Shown here in pieces: positions 36,256 through 46,766 of a stretch of DNA of 64,000 bases; the stretch's first letter is position 1; each line of letters opens with the position of its first letter. The translations under genes and the position numbers were made by a program. Source of the DNA: Dichomitus squalens LYAD-421 SS1 (Eukaryota; Basidiomycota; Agaricomycetes; Polyporales; Polyporaceae); assembly GCF_000275845.1 (NCBI RefSeq), contig NW_006766888.1, forward strand, positions 609,342 to 673,341. Reading direction: 5' to 3'. The notes beneath the pieces are model-generated. The model was not told where the DNA came from, did no database searches, and saw only the letters and a list, made by a program, of their open reading frames with translations.

Positions 36256-36721
36256 CAGAGAGTTTACGATTCCACGCAACTGATTACGTAGCCACGCATG
36301 CACGCAGTCGCACCTTCGCTTTTGCAGTTACAACACGAGCATGCAGTCATGTAATCGCGGAGTCGGGTAAGCGACGCTAAGTATCCTATTCTTAGTTCTG
36401 AGTGGCCCCTACAACGAAAGTCCTTTCCTTGCACAATGTAGATCGACTATAACCCAAATGTTCTCTACTTTTCATCGAATTATCGATGCGCGCAAAACGA
36501 GTATACTCAAGGGGTTTGCAGGATGTATAGACTTGAGCCTTGCCCTTCGCCGAACTCCTGCCGGAGGGCGCTCCAGTTACAACTTACAATCGCCGCGCAG
36601 TTACACGACTGCGTGGCTGCATACACACAGAGATTGGCGAGCTTCGCCATCAACCGACTGCGTGAATACGTGGTTACGCAGCCTGCTACGTAGCCAGTTG
36701 CGTGGAATCGTAAACGTTCTC
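36256..36721. mobile_element. hAT-like MITE with 8-bp target site duplication
   Basis: The 466-bp element is flanked by CATTAGCC at 36248-36255 and 36722-36729. Terminal inverted repeats share a perfect 21-bp block (GTTTACGATTCCACGCAACTG near the left end, its reverse complement near the right end) and continue imperfectly for about 60 bp. The left end begins CAGAG, as hAT termini often do; the right end lacks the matching two bases. There is no coding capacity. An 8-bp duplication plus CAGAG-type ends points to the hAT superfamily. Confidence 0.75.
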
Positions 36722-36927
36722 CATTAGCCAGACCTTACCCGCGCAACTCGACTGCATCTAAATTCCCGCCAGCTCGGCTATTCTGTACATTTGAAGCAGA
36801 GCTTGCCGCGACCTCATGGTATGGCTACGTGTATGCCCGTCTACTATATATATGCTGTCTTGTTCATACCAGTAGCATCCTCTGATTTCATTTGCCTCCC
36901 ACTATCTCGTCCACGGGGAAAGTAGAT

Positions 36928-37125
36928 GGAATGCAGGAGATCTAGAATGCTACTGATATATAGAGGGTCACAGATATTGCAGGCGGACATCCCCAACAGC
37001 CATGCGATGTGAGCATCGCGGGTAATCGCTAGTCAGTCCAGCCAGTCGGTCCTTTGTATATAGTCCCATCCAGGGAGACCAAGGCGCACTGCGCAAGCAT
37101 GCAGTGTCCGAGAAAGCAAAGGTTG
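36928..37125 (+). repeat. Direct repeat flanking HsbA-like copy 2, left
   Basis: About 200 bp matches 39705-39935 in the same orientation, with small indels: GGAATGCAGGAG...AATGCTACTGATA...GAGGGT, then GCGGAC, CAGTC...CAGTC, TCCCATCC and GGCGCACT-CGCAAGCA. It brackets the second copy of the duplicated block. Confidence 0.65.
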
Positions 37126-37521
37126 CACCCGAAAGGCCCGGTGCGGCAGGCGGTCGAGGATATTGCAAATGATCGTTGAGACCCATACAACTCACCAGTA
37201 TCACCGTTGCGTACGGGTGTTGCTCTCTGGGGTAGGTGAACCGATGGATCTCTACGTCTGCAGAAACACTCGGTGCCGCTCTGCAGTCAAATACTGGCAT
37301 TCACATTCAACACGGCAACAAAACCAACACAAACAAAGAGCTGCGGCGACATCGACTTCACCCAGACCAGAAACGATACAACGTTGGGAGCATGTATGTC
37401 CCATAACCAACAGGAGAAATCACACACGTCTATAACCATGAACCATGTGGTGCTCAGCCGTTCGGATCACCATCACGGACAACCACAGACCGCGGGCGAT
37501 GCAGTCGACTCCAAAATCACC

Positions 37522-38411
37522 TCAGGAGTCGTAGGTTGTGATGGTCTGCGTGAAGGTGACGTTCAGCGCGCTCTATGAGAGTAGTCAGTAGACGTAACAG
37601 CAGGTATCACGTTAAACAAGAAACACTGACCACTTGAGCCAGGGCGGGACCCTCCTGAGTGGGGATGAGGTCGATCACAGCGAAAGCGAAGGTCTGGAGG
37701 GAGCGCAGAGCTCGTCAGCTTCACTCCACTGATTAAATTGAATCCAAAGCTCGACGCACGTCTACGACACCCTCGAGGGCCCTCAAAGCGGCCGCAATGG
37801 GAGCCGTCAAGAAGAACTGAGCAGCGAGGGACTATGGGGTCATTGTCACGGTCAGTGCTAGGAAATACTGCCGGTGATAATATACGTACATGCTTGCCGA
37901 TGATGAGCTCGAGAAGCTGCCTAGATGGCAAGCAGCGTCTGTGTCAGAACAATGATTTCTGTAAGATAAACGTGCCCCTTACTGGTGGACCTCGACGAAA
38001 GTCGTCAACACATCGACGACCTCGATGGCCACGTTGTCCGGGTACGGGGGAGTGGAGGACTGAGAGAACATGAATGAGCCTCGCGTACACGCGTGAAGGT
38101 GCAGAAGACCACCGACCGAGAACTCCGCGTTGAAGGTGGAGACAGCAGTAGTGATGTTACCGAGACCGGTCACAATTTCCTGGAATCAATTGTCAGAACG
38201 TGGTGGAGCCCCCCAACAATATGATACTGACGACGCCGTCGGTGGCGAAGTTCACAATGCTCAGGTCGTTGACGGTACCGGCCAAGCTGGAGGACGCGCT
38301 GGTGAACGTCTGGATCGCGGAGATGACGGCGTCAGAGCTTTGCGCCATGGCACCAGCCGCGCCCAAGAGGACAACGGGGACAAGGTTGACGAGGGTGCTG
38401 AAGAACTTCAT
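37522..38411 (-). CDS. HsbA-like small secreted protein, copy 2
   Basis: ATG 38409-38411 gives MKFFSTLVNLVPVVLLGAAGAMA, a signal peptide nearly identical to copy 1. The same helices follow (SDAVISAIQTFTSASSSLAG, EIVTGLGNITTAVSTFNAEFS, TFVEVHQQLLELIIGKH, SLAAQFFLTAPIAAALRALEGVVD, TFAFAVIDLIPTQEGPALAQ) and a tail FTQTITTYDS, stopping at TGA 37522-37524. Intron positions are the same as in copy 1 and all splice signals look intact, so both copies are probably functional. Most differences are single substitutions, several conservative (Ile/Leu, Glu/Asp). The gene sits in a duplicated block bracketed by 200-bp direct repeats. The HsbA assignment carries the same caution as for copy 1. Confidence 0.75.
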
Positions 38412-38512
38412 TGTGAGATAAAGCTGTAGAGAGGCTCAGAAAGGCTTTGTGGAGCTGCTGTGTGTGTTAAGAGATGTGAGGGGCTGAAGAGCGATGGGCC
38501 AATGTATGTCGG

Positions 38513-38520
38513 TTTTTATA
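38513..38520 (-). promoter_or_regulatory. TATA element of HsbA-like copy 2
   Basis: The minus strand reads TATAAAAA about 105 bp upstream of ATG 38411, equivalent to the copy 1 element. Confidence 0.5.
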
Positions 38521-38691
38521 CTGGAACCCAGACGAAAGTGGGCGCCAGTCATGGTCCTCCATGAAGACTTCCTTGCTGCCGTCCGGCGTTTCAAACCGCC
38601 TGTGCGTCAACAGTGTCAGTGGTTGAGAAGCAGTGAGGTAATTGGCGACGCACCTACTCGGGGACGTCCGCCCAGCAAGAGAAACGATGGA

Positions 38692-39039
38692 ATGGCTGAT
38701 CAGTTCAAGGAACTTGGCCGCTACGTAACAGAGCATGGACCGCCCGTACAGCACGCCATGATTTCTGTTCTACTCGGTTGCATTGTCGTGTGCACCAATG
38801 TGCATTCCCATTGCCATGCATCTTACAGTCGCGGCTATGCGGGGAAGCCTACGCTGCTAGGCCAAAGCGAGCGCGACGCCTGGGTGACTTCCAATGCCAC
38901 GCCGGACACCTTCCCGTTGTGCTACAAACGTTCTCATATGACTGACCCGCATGTTTTGGACCATATACAGAAGACGCCCATTCACTGGCAACACCTTACG
39001 ATGAAGGCCATACTCTTCGGAGTTACGACACTACCTTAA
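38692..39039 (+). CDS. Small ORF of unknown function in the duplicated block
   Basis: A 115-codon frame from ATG 38692 (MADQFKELGRYVTEHGPPVQ) runs to TAA 39037-39039 and includes a hydrophobic stretch (AMISVLLGCIVVCTNV). It is open further upstream to 38494. The homologous segment at 33297-33649 lies on the opposite strand and is broken. I recognise no family. It may be a real small gene, a remnant of a larger one, or chance; the only support is that the frame survives in one copy and the N-terminal residues are shared. It is divergent from HsbA-like copy 2 with 280 bp between starts. Confidence 0.3.
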   Translation: MADQFKELGRYVTEHGPPVQHAMISVLLGCIVVCTNVHSHCHASYSRGYAGKPTLLGQSERDAWVTSNATPDTFPLCYKRSHMTDPHVLDHIQKTPIHWQHLTMKAILFGVTTLP

Positions 39040-39704
39040 ATGCGCCGATAGGCCAGTAAGAATCATCGAAGAGGGCACCGCCAGTAGAAAGCTCACCTGA
39101 TCCAAGGCCGCCGGGTCCATTCCTTGTTGCCTAACGCATACGCAACATTGAGAAAGTACTTTCGCCAGGCCGAAGACCGAATGTGCCTCCCGCGCCTAGC
39201 TGAGTAAACCGATTAAGGAGACGGAGACGCCCACCGGTGTTAGAGTGCAAATCCTTGTGGCGTGCCCTACATGACTATTATGTCACTTGACGGATGCAGG
39301 CTGGTAACGAGGGAACTATGCCATCTATGACGACCATGCCCGGAGCGCTATGCAATCGTCTGGGCGGCGGAGCGGAGTCGTACGGGCATGTCGGTGACTG
39401 AAGTCATGGAAGTCCCGCTATGAGCTTTCGTGACGTCCGGCGAAATGCAAACAGCTGCCCTGCACATCCTCACGGGCCAGTCTCAGGGGACAAGTTTCCT
39501 CACGTTGCTCATTCTATGATACGGACAACGATGGGTCAAGTGATTGCCATTCATAGATGTGTACAAAAACCATACCTCGTGACCGCTACCTCTCCAGTTC
39601 GACCACCGTCCTCGAGGCTCGAGGCGTGCGGGTACTGTTCTATCGGGACTCCAACGTTCAAATGTGGTAGTACGTACGGGTTAAAACGGGATGAATTAGG
39701 GGGT

Positions 39705-39935
39705 AATAGGTGGAGTGCAGGAGAATGCTACTGATAGAGGGTAATAGAGAAGACATCCACCGTAGGCGGACGTCTCCTGATGGGTCAACGACAGTCATGC
39801 TATGCGAGCGTCGCCGGTATCGACCAATCAGTCAAGTCAGTCAGTCCTTCGTAAACCGTCCCATCCGACGCAAGCACGGCGCACTACGCAAGCACGCAGC
39901 GTCCTAGGTAGCGAAGATGCAAACGTAAATATAGA
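39705..39935 (+). repeat. Direct repeat flanking HsbA-like copy 2, right
   Basis: This is the partner of 36928-37125, same orientation. Together they bracket 2.6 kb holding copy 2, the arrangement expected of a tandem or ectopic duplication. Confidence 0.65.
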
Positions 39936-40044
39936 CATTGTAGCATACCGCGATAGCGGGACAAATGTGAAGGCGTGGTAAGGATTGCGTCCGTGCCGCC
40001 CGAAAGTAATCCACCGTCATCATCCAGACAGCTCACAAACACCT

Positions 40045-41768
40045 TCAATGGAGGTACGCGAGCACCGCGAGCATGACGCCCGCGATGGAGCCGAAGCTGA
40101 CCGCGTTCGACATCGCCCCGTTACTAGTGCCGGTGGTCGATGCTGAAGCGCCCGTCGCACTAGCCGTACCCGACAAACGGGTGCCCGCGGGCGCACCAGA
40201 ACCAGTAGCGCTAGTCTTCGAGCCTGAAGAGCCCGTGCTAATGCCGCTGACAGCAGCACTCGAGGAGCCGGAAGAAGTACCCGCGACCGCGGCGATGGGC
40301 GCAACACTAGACCACGTCGCGGCGGAGTTGGTTGAGGCATCGCCCTGCTTGTACGGGACGAAGGAGACGACACCGGTGCTGTCGAGCTGGACAAGAGCTG
40401 TGATGGAAGAAGCGTAGCGCGCATTCGTGTCCTTGGACGGGGGGGCGGCGAGCGTGGTGGTTGTGTTGCTCTCGACATTGATCACATATACGTTCGAGAA
40501 GTCGTCGGGGATGAACGCGAACTCCTGCTGAACGCCTTCTGATTGGAAGAACGACGTGGTCTGACCGTGGGTAGCAGGGAATTGAGGGCCGGAATATGCC
40601 TGAGCCTGGGGCTGGAAGAACGAGACTGTATGACAGCTGTAAGCCAACCATCGAGAAACGCATGGATTGCGAGTGCTTACAGTGGATAACGAAGATCTCC
40701 GCCGAGCCAGCCGGTGTCCCTGGAGTCCCGATGAAGTGAACATGATTCTGCGCGAGAGCCATCGTAGGTTGATAGTCGCTTCCGTAGGGTGACGTCTCAG
40801 CATTGGTCCAAGGAAGTGCGGAAGATGTGGCGGCTTTCAGCGAGGACATGTCGAGGAACCACAGGTCGCCCTTGGAGAGCGCGTAGAAGACGTTCGTATC
40901 GTGGTCGAGGATAGCAGCGAAGTTGGTGAGGTCGAAGTTGTTCGTGTTCGTCTTCTGGGTAGTCCATGACTTCGCAGCAGCGTCATAGACGTGTACGTCG
41001 GAAGGGTTGGACTTGTCGCCGTTCAGGACGTAGATGGCGTTGAAGAATTGCGCGAGGTAGCATGTGGTACCAGTACCGTCGAAAGGACTACGTTGGAGTC
41101 AGCTTTCACTGTGCGCTGTATATGAATGAACTGGACATACGGCCTTCCTGAAGCGGTGATATCGGTAGCGCTACCTGCAAAGGTGAGACTATTCAGTATA
41201 CGGTGATACGAACGCCCAACCAAGACCATGCGAGTGCAGCGGAGCGATTGCGAGGAATTCTTAATCCTTCCATCACCAGCATACATCATCGCCAAGCATG
41301 GACCAAGACACAATTGTACAGACGTGGGCAGTACAAGTCATACGAGGAGCCGTCACCTATGGCTGTCTGCCTTGAGTGATATGGTACCGCCATTGATGTT
41401 CGAGAAGACCTAGTGGATCCCTGGTAGCACCGTTGGTGATCTGGCTGCTTTTGGGCCTTACAGCACAAGGGTTTCATAGGAACTACACTCAAGGGTAGTC
41501 CTGTCATCAAAGCATGACGGAAGGATGCTCGGGCAGTACAACTGGAGCCCCACGCCCCGCAAGCCGCGAATAGGCAGACGAACGGTCAATATAAGACGCA
41601 GGACTCACCACTTCCCCAAGAAGACTGTTGGCCTGCGTTCCAATCTTTGCCATTGAGGCCGAAAGCTAGGAGATTGAATTCGGCATCGAAGGCCACGCAA
41701 GGGTCGGCGTAGACGACATGAGGGACAGCGAGGAGCAAAAGAGAGACGAGGGTGGGTACGCTGAACAT
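40045..41768 (-). CDS. GPI-anchored secreted protein, beta-propeller-like
   Basis: ATG 41766-41768 starts a signal peptide (MFSVPTLVSLLLLAVPHVVYA). The extracellular region has repeated short beta-type units (AFDAEFNLLAFGLNGKDW, GTGTTCYLAQFFNAIYVLNG, SDVHVYDAAAKSWTTQ, NVFYALSKGDLWFLDMSS, MALAQNHVHFIGTPG, NVYVINVESNTTTTLAAPP, ALVQLDSTGVVSFVPYKQG), suggesting a kelch-like propeller. A Ser/Thr/Ala/Gly-rich stalk (about 80 residues) and a hydrophobic C-terminus (FGSIAGVMLAVLAYLH) indicate a GPI anchor. TGA is at 40045-40047. Exon 2 is only 34 nt (41141-41174). The intron before it, 41175-41608, is 434 nt, far longer than others here. Likely a cell-wall or surface protein of unknown role. Confidence 0.75.
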
Positions 41769-42744
41769 GACGGTCGAGGACAAGCTGGTCGAGAGTGAAG
41801 TAGTGGGTGGGAAGGAGAGAGACTGAGGACGTTTTGAGAGACAGCGGGCAACGGGGGACTTCTTGTGTCACAAGCATGATGCGCTGCATGTGATGGCTGC
41901 GCTATTCTTGGCACATCCCCGGCAAATGTTTTGCAATTACCTTCTTCCTCGTCGACTATCTCGTTCAGGAAACGCGGAACATGATCTGCAGGCTCTGCGT
42001 ATGCTTGGAAAGAGACGTCGTCTTGATCCTCTATATCATCATCGTTCTATCCGCTTTCAGGGGCACCGACTTGACTTAGTCCAGATCAGGCGAACGCAAT
42101 CCAAGCGCATATCACTCGACGCGTTGTCCATTGGAGTCCCGCTCGGCCGTCTAAGAAAAGTCGCAGAGCGCAATCGCGTACTTCAGGCGACATCGTACCA
42201 ACAACATGGCTTAAAGGTCATACTGGGCAGGTCTTCAAGGCGTATGGACTTCCTAGGAGTATGCAACGCAGGCTATTCAAGGTTAGTACAACCTCGTCAA
42301 GACGTCAGTGAGGAAGCTTACACCAAGCGACGCGACAAATCTGCTCAGGTACTAGGTCTTATACCTTCTGGGTCAGCGCTTATGCCTGCGTGGAGAAGGC
42401 AGGGTGGACTATCCGTGAGTAGTTGTGAACCCTCTTCGCTACATCTCGTTTGGTTGTTCCACCTGGTAATTGTAGCAACACTGTTCACTTTTTCCTCCAG
42501 GTTTCCCTAAGCTTCGTCGGAAGTCACACCTATTGCTTCAGCTGCAAGCAGGAAAATTGTTCACGCGAGGAATTCTGTTCGAGCCGCCGATCTCGATCTC
42601 ATGTTGTCGGACTTGAGGAACCTCTCATGTCAGCCTCTGTGGGCAGCCATGCCACATCCCCACCGTTCTTCGCCGTTGTCAATAATAGTTACTCGTCTTA
42701 CGCTGCGCTTCTTTGGTCTCGCAGAAGTCCTTGCTTTCGCCACG
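41769..42744. other. Intergenic, divergent promoter region
   Basis: This separates divergent starts at 41768 (-) and 42745 (+). A plus-strand frame at 41863-42510 has no motif and is not called. An alternative start for the next gene at ATG 42601 lies here. Confidence 0.5.
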
Positions 42745-43599
42745 ATGGATCCAAACTTAGAAGTCGCCCCTTTCAGCTACCCCTCCAATTTCCGCTCCAA
42801 GCTATCCAACCTTTGGTGGAACCGTAGGACTGTCACGCCCTCCCAGTTGACCATAAGCTATTCCCGGCAACACTGCAAATCATGCTGTCTCGCACTCTCC
42901 CGCAGGTCATCTACCGACTATGTACACACGGACCATACCGTCATATACAACCCTTCGCTGCCTCAAGCCGACTGTGGCCAGCGGACTTTCCCTCTACCTA
43001 CCCAGACATGTCTCGACGTCAATATATCATCCCCCATTCATCCCCCAAATTCTCTTATCCGCCTTTCGTTCGCCCAGGTGCGGAAGGATATTCGGTGGAG
43101 ACCGGAGGGCTTCGAAATGACCGCGGAAGATAAGGATCTCACCCCGTTCGCTCTTCGCTCCCATACGCTCGTCCCACTTTCTCTGGCCTACTTCCGAGAC
43201 GACATCCGACGACGCAAGGAGGCCTTCGAAACAAGTCTCCCCCTAGAACCGCAAATTGAGGACGAGGAGAGACCCCCTTCGCCTTCTGTGGGTTCGAACG
43301 TTTCCGAACGGACCAAGCTCGGGACCGTACATGTCTCCATGGCGTTTCCGAACACCTACTCCCGGAACTCGAGTCCTGGTCCAACCTACTCGTGTCCCGT
43401 CCGCGGAAGACCCCCTTTCGCCAACGCGATGGACGACGGTCCCTCTATCATTGATGACACTTTGATTGCTGTGTATGAGGATTACGGCGCTCTCTCTCTG
43501 TATGAGATGGGATATGGCATTGCCGAAGAGTCGGCACGCGAGTCGACCTACAAACCTCTGGAAATCTTCCTGGATTTGGAGGACGCTTCCTTCGGATGA
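42745..43599 (+). CDS. Hypothetical protein with an internal repeat
   Basis: This is an open frame of 284 codons from ATG 42745 (MDPNLEVAPFSYPSNFRSKL) to TGA 43597-43599; ATG 42601 would add 48 residues. I do not recognise it. A roughly 20-residue unit occurs twice, in LSFAQVRKDIRWRPEGFE and LSLAYFRDDIRRRKEAFE. The C-terminus has tyrosine/glutamate-rich sequence (DDTLIAVYEDYGALSLYEMG, IFLDLEDASFG). Several possible small introns in the first half were not resolved, so the start and the first 100 residues are tentative. Codon-level regularity and the internal repeat make it more likely real than chance. Confidence 0.5.
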   Translation: MDPNLEVAPFSYPSNFRSKLSNLWWNRRTVTPSQLTISYSRQHCKSCCLALSRRSSTDYVHTDHTVIYNPSLPQADCGQRTFPLPTQTCLDVNISSPIHPPNSLIRLSFAQVRKDIRWRPEGFEMTAEDKDLTPFALRSHTLVPLSLAYFRDDIRRRKEAFETSLPLEPQIEDEERPPSPSVGSNVSERTKLGTVHVSMAFPNTYSRNSSPGPTYSCPVRGRPPFANAMDDGPSIIDDTLIAVYEDYGALSLYEMGYGIAEESARESTYKPLEIFLDLEDASFG

Positions 43600-44408
43600 T
43601 GATGATGCCGAGGGCTCTATCCGGCATGTACTCTACCGCAGAACACTGTCAACAGTTGCTTTCCATGTCTAAGAATATCTTTGGCGTCTGTCGATGTGTT
43701 GACCCCTATGTCTGTCTACCTGGAGCAATGCAAGTCATGCTGTCTCAGATCGTCCCCGGGTGTGGGTGTGCTCTGGGGACCCTACGTGGAGCGTTCTGCC
43801 CTGACTGTTTGACGGTCCGTCAGGTCGAATGCCGCTAATTTCGTCGCAAACTTGCCCCGATCGTGTATGTCATCTGCACGTTCATGAACCAACCTCTACT
43901 TAACCCCTCTTTTCCAGCTCGGCTCATCACCGGGCCCTGGCTGCGCTCTTCTAGTCAGCATTGCTGTGCTGCCGAATTACCTTACAATGACCTAGCCCCG
44001 TCGCAAATCGGACTGAGGGGCAGATAGACCCACAGTACTAGACCCGATCGGTTCTCCGAGTTCCCGCTGGTTCCGCGGCCACCGGCAATGCAGCCGAGCG
44101 ATGTACCTCCTCCCGCGCCCATGCAAGGCAGCGCATCAGGCGCACCCGAGGCCGCTGCACTTCTGCGTTCACCTTCACCCGCGCGGCTGTATTGTGGAGG
44201 TGCGCGCGGGAGCACTTGCGACTTCCTCATTCTTAGGCTCAAAGAATCTTCACGAGCATATGGGCCTTTTTTGCCGCAGCACCCTCACTACCCCACTCTT
44301 CGCATTCGCCTGACTTCAATCTGCAATTATCCAACCCTCACTATATCCCTCCCCCCGCCTTCGTGACGACGACGATCACTTCACCTCAACAGCACCGCGT
44401 CCGCCCCC
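43600..44408. other. Intergenic, promoter side of kinase B
   Basis: This 809 bp lies between two plus-strand genes. The 150 bp before kinase B is C-rich (leader-like). No gene is supported. Confidence 0.5.
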
Positions 44409-45730
44409 ATGCCTCACAGCTGCCACATCCCGAACCTGGTCGGTTACAGCATAGATGGTGGCCGTCTGAGGTTCACGGGTATCCTCGGTTCAGGGTCGAA
44501 CGGTGTCATTTTCCTTGCCGAGGACATCACGACTCCGGCACCGCACGTCGAGTACGCGGTCAAGTGTGTCATCCGCGCGGAGAAGGGGACTCGACGGTAT
44601 GGTCTCCAAAAACAGGAGGTCGTGTATCACCAGCGGCTGTCCGCACACCCAAGCATTGTCACGCTGCACAACGTCATCGAAGAGAAGCATTACACCTTCC
44701 TCATCATGGATTATTGCCGCGGCGGCGACTTCTTCTCCTATCTTTCGCGACGCTCAACGTATCGCGGCGACGACGAGTGTGTGCGGCACATGTTCCTCCA
44801 GGTACTCGACGCGCTGGAAGCCTGCCATCAGGTGGGCGTGTACCACCGAGACATAAAGCCGGAGAACTTCCTTCTCAACGAGGACTGCACCCGCTTGTAT
44901 CTCGCCGACTTCGGGCTGGCCACAGAGAATCTGCTCTCCGCAACATACGGAGCCGGAAGTTCCCTCTATATGAGCCCAGGTACGAATCCTTGCATCCTGT
45001 ACACGCCGCAACGGGCTTCTGACCTACATCTCGGACAGAGTGCATAGGATCCGAGTCAATCCGTCGCGCGTATAACACGCGCTCCAACGACATCTGGGCT
45101 CTTGGCGTCATCCTCACTTCCATGATCTCGGGGCATAACCCCTGGAGCAACGCTTGCGCATCGGACGCGTGCTACCGCGTGTACCTCAGGAACAACAACT
45201 TCCTCCGCGAGATGCTTCCCATTTCCGAATCCGCGAACACACTTTTGCAGCGTATCTTCCGCCGCGAGTCCGCCCGCATGATCACCATCGCGCAGATTCG
45301 CACTGCGGTGGAGAACATGGACACGTTCTTCATGCATCCAGAGGAGATCGCGCGCGGAAACGACTACCTCAGGTCTGCGGCAAAGTCGTACTACTGCGGC
45401 TCTGAGCACGAAGCATACTTCCTTGGCCATTCATCAGTAGTGCATGATGGCGCGGGGCTGAGCGGCGAGGACGAGGCGAGCGAAGGCACAGATGAGGACA
45501 CCGTGGAGTCGTTTTCATCAACGCTCGAGTCGGTTGGTCCAGTCACTCCAATATTGTGCGCTCAGCAGGTGGACATTTCGGTCGCCGATATCGAGCACGC
45601 ATCGTACCTCTCCCGGCCGCTGTACCCTCCGCGTGCTGCAATCTCTGCGCCAGCCCCGAAGAAGCCGCGACAATTGTCGGGTTCTGCAGGGTTTTTGCGG
45701 CGGTTCATGGGCCGTTTTAACGCAGAGTAG
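44409..45730 (+). CDS. Ran1/Sks1-like serine/threonine kinase B
   Basis: ATG 44409 gives MPHSCHIPNLVGYSIDGGRL. Kinase motifs: Gly loop LGSGSNGVIF (Asn in place of the usual aromatic), YAVKCVIR lysine, ACHQVGVYHRDIKPEN, LADFGLATEN, then SPE-CIGSESIRRAYN after splicing (donor after 44979, acceptor cggacag before AGTGCATAG), and NDIWALGVILTSMISGHNPW. The C-terminal 130 residues are acidic and Ser/Pro-rich, ending in a basic FLRRFMGRFNAE. The stop is at 45728-45730. Like kinase C, it sits in a tandem pair 1 kb apart on the same strand. The family is implicated in nutrient-responsive and meiotic control in yeasts; targets here are unknown. Confidence 0.87.
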
Positions 45731-46766
45731 TCTCTCGTGCTCGTCTTCACGTCTCGGTTTGTCGACCCCTTCCATAGTGTATTATAGTTCCTTTCATTTT
45801 TGATAGGATGAAGATGTGTATATGTTGTCTGCATCATCAATGGTAGTATTTGCACCACTCGTCTGGCTCGCGTGTCACGGCAACTTGGCTAGCCCCGGTC
45901 GGAACATCGCACAATGTCATGGACCTCCTTTGTTGTGAAATCAATGCAAACGGTGAATCTGCGGAGCGGCTACTATAAGGCTGAGCCATCAAGGGACTTG
46001 CCGTCATTACACTTCGTTTATCAGGCTATGATGGACTGAAAGTAAGTAACAATAGCATCAATCCTAGAGCACTCTCGGGGTACATCGCAAATAATGGTTG
46101 CTAAACTCGGTGCTTCTTACACACGTAGGTGACACGCTACGCCGGCTGATCTGCGAAAGCCTCATCGCTGGTCTGATCTACAGTCTCAAGGGGGGAACAA
46201 AAGCGTCGCTTCAGATATCCGCCTGCCTCCTCTGTAGATGACCTAATTGTTGCTTGAAGATTTACTTCAGGGTCGAACCTGGTCTTCGTCAGAACCGGAT
46301 ACAATAAGGCTTGCCCGATGCGGATGCACGAAGGAGATGCCGACGTCCTTGCGAACCAGCCTACAGCACCTGCGCGAGTGGCTCACTTATTGGCGCCGGT
46401 GCGCAGGTTCCATTGTCGCTGTGTGCCGATATGGCAGACCCGCACGCACATCTTTAGTGTATCTGACTATAACCGACGCCTGTAGGCGACTCCGTGATCC
46501 TTCAAGCAACGAGCGAATATACAGATCCGACGCTCACCATGCCCTCCACGGTCATACCTGTTCCCTTCGTAGCCAACATCCATCTTGCTGCTCCGAGAGT
46601 CCCGACGTCGCACAAACTGGCTACACATCCGAGTCTCATTTTGCATAAAGCCTGAGCGACTTGGCCTTCAAATTTCGACGAAGTTTTCAATCCCCCACCC
46701 ACTTGCAGGCAGGCACCGTATCACAACATCACACCATCCCCACTTCAAGAAACATCTTGCACAACC
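45731..46766. other. Intergenic between tandem kinases
   Basis: These 1.04 kb hold the kinase B 3' end and the kinase C promoter. A plus-strand frame at 46247-46648 shows no motif and is not called. Confidence 0.5.

Larger units (their letters stand above)
37150..39590. repeat. Segmental duplication, copy 2
   Basis: This is the partner of 31795-34205. It contains HsbA-like copy 2, its promoter and the non-inverted or re-inverted small ORF segment (38687-39040). Identity is visibly higher over the gene and promoter than in the outer parts. Confidence 0.8.

Noticed and set aside
36838..36960. AT-rich segment near the MITE as a second mobile element end
   Set aside because: It lacks terminal repeats or a target duplication; the nearby repeat is explained by the 200-bp direct repeat at 36928.
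41863..42510. 215-codon plus-strand frame between two genes
   Set aside because: No recognisable motif and atypical composition; it overlaps the promoter of the divergent pair.
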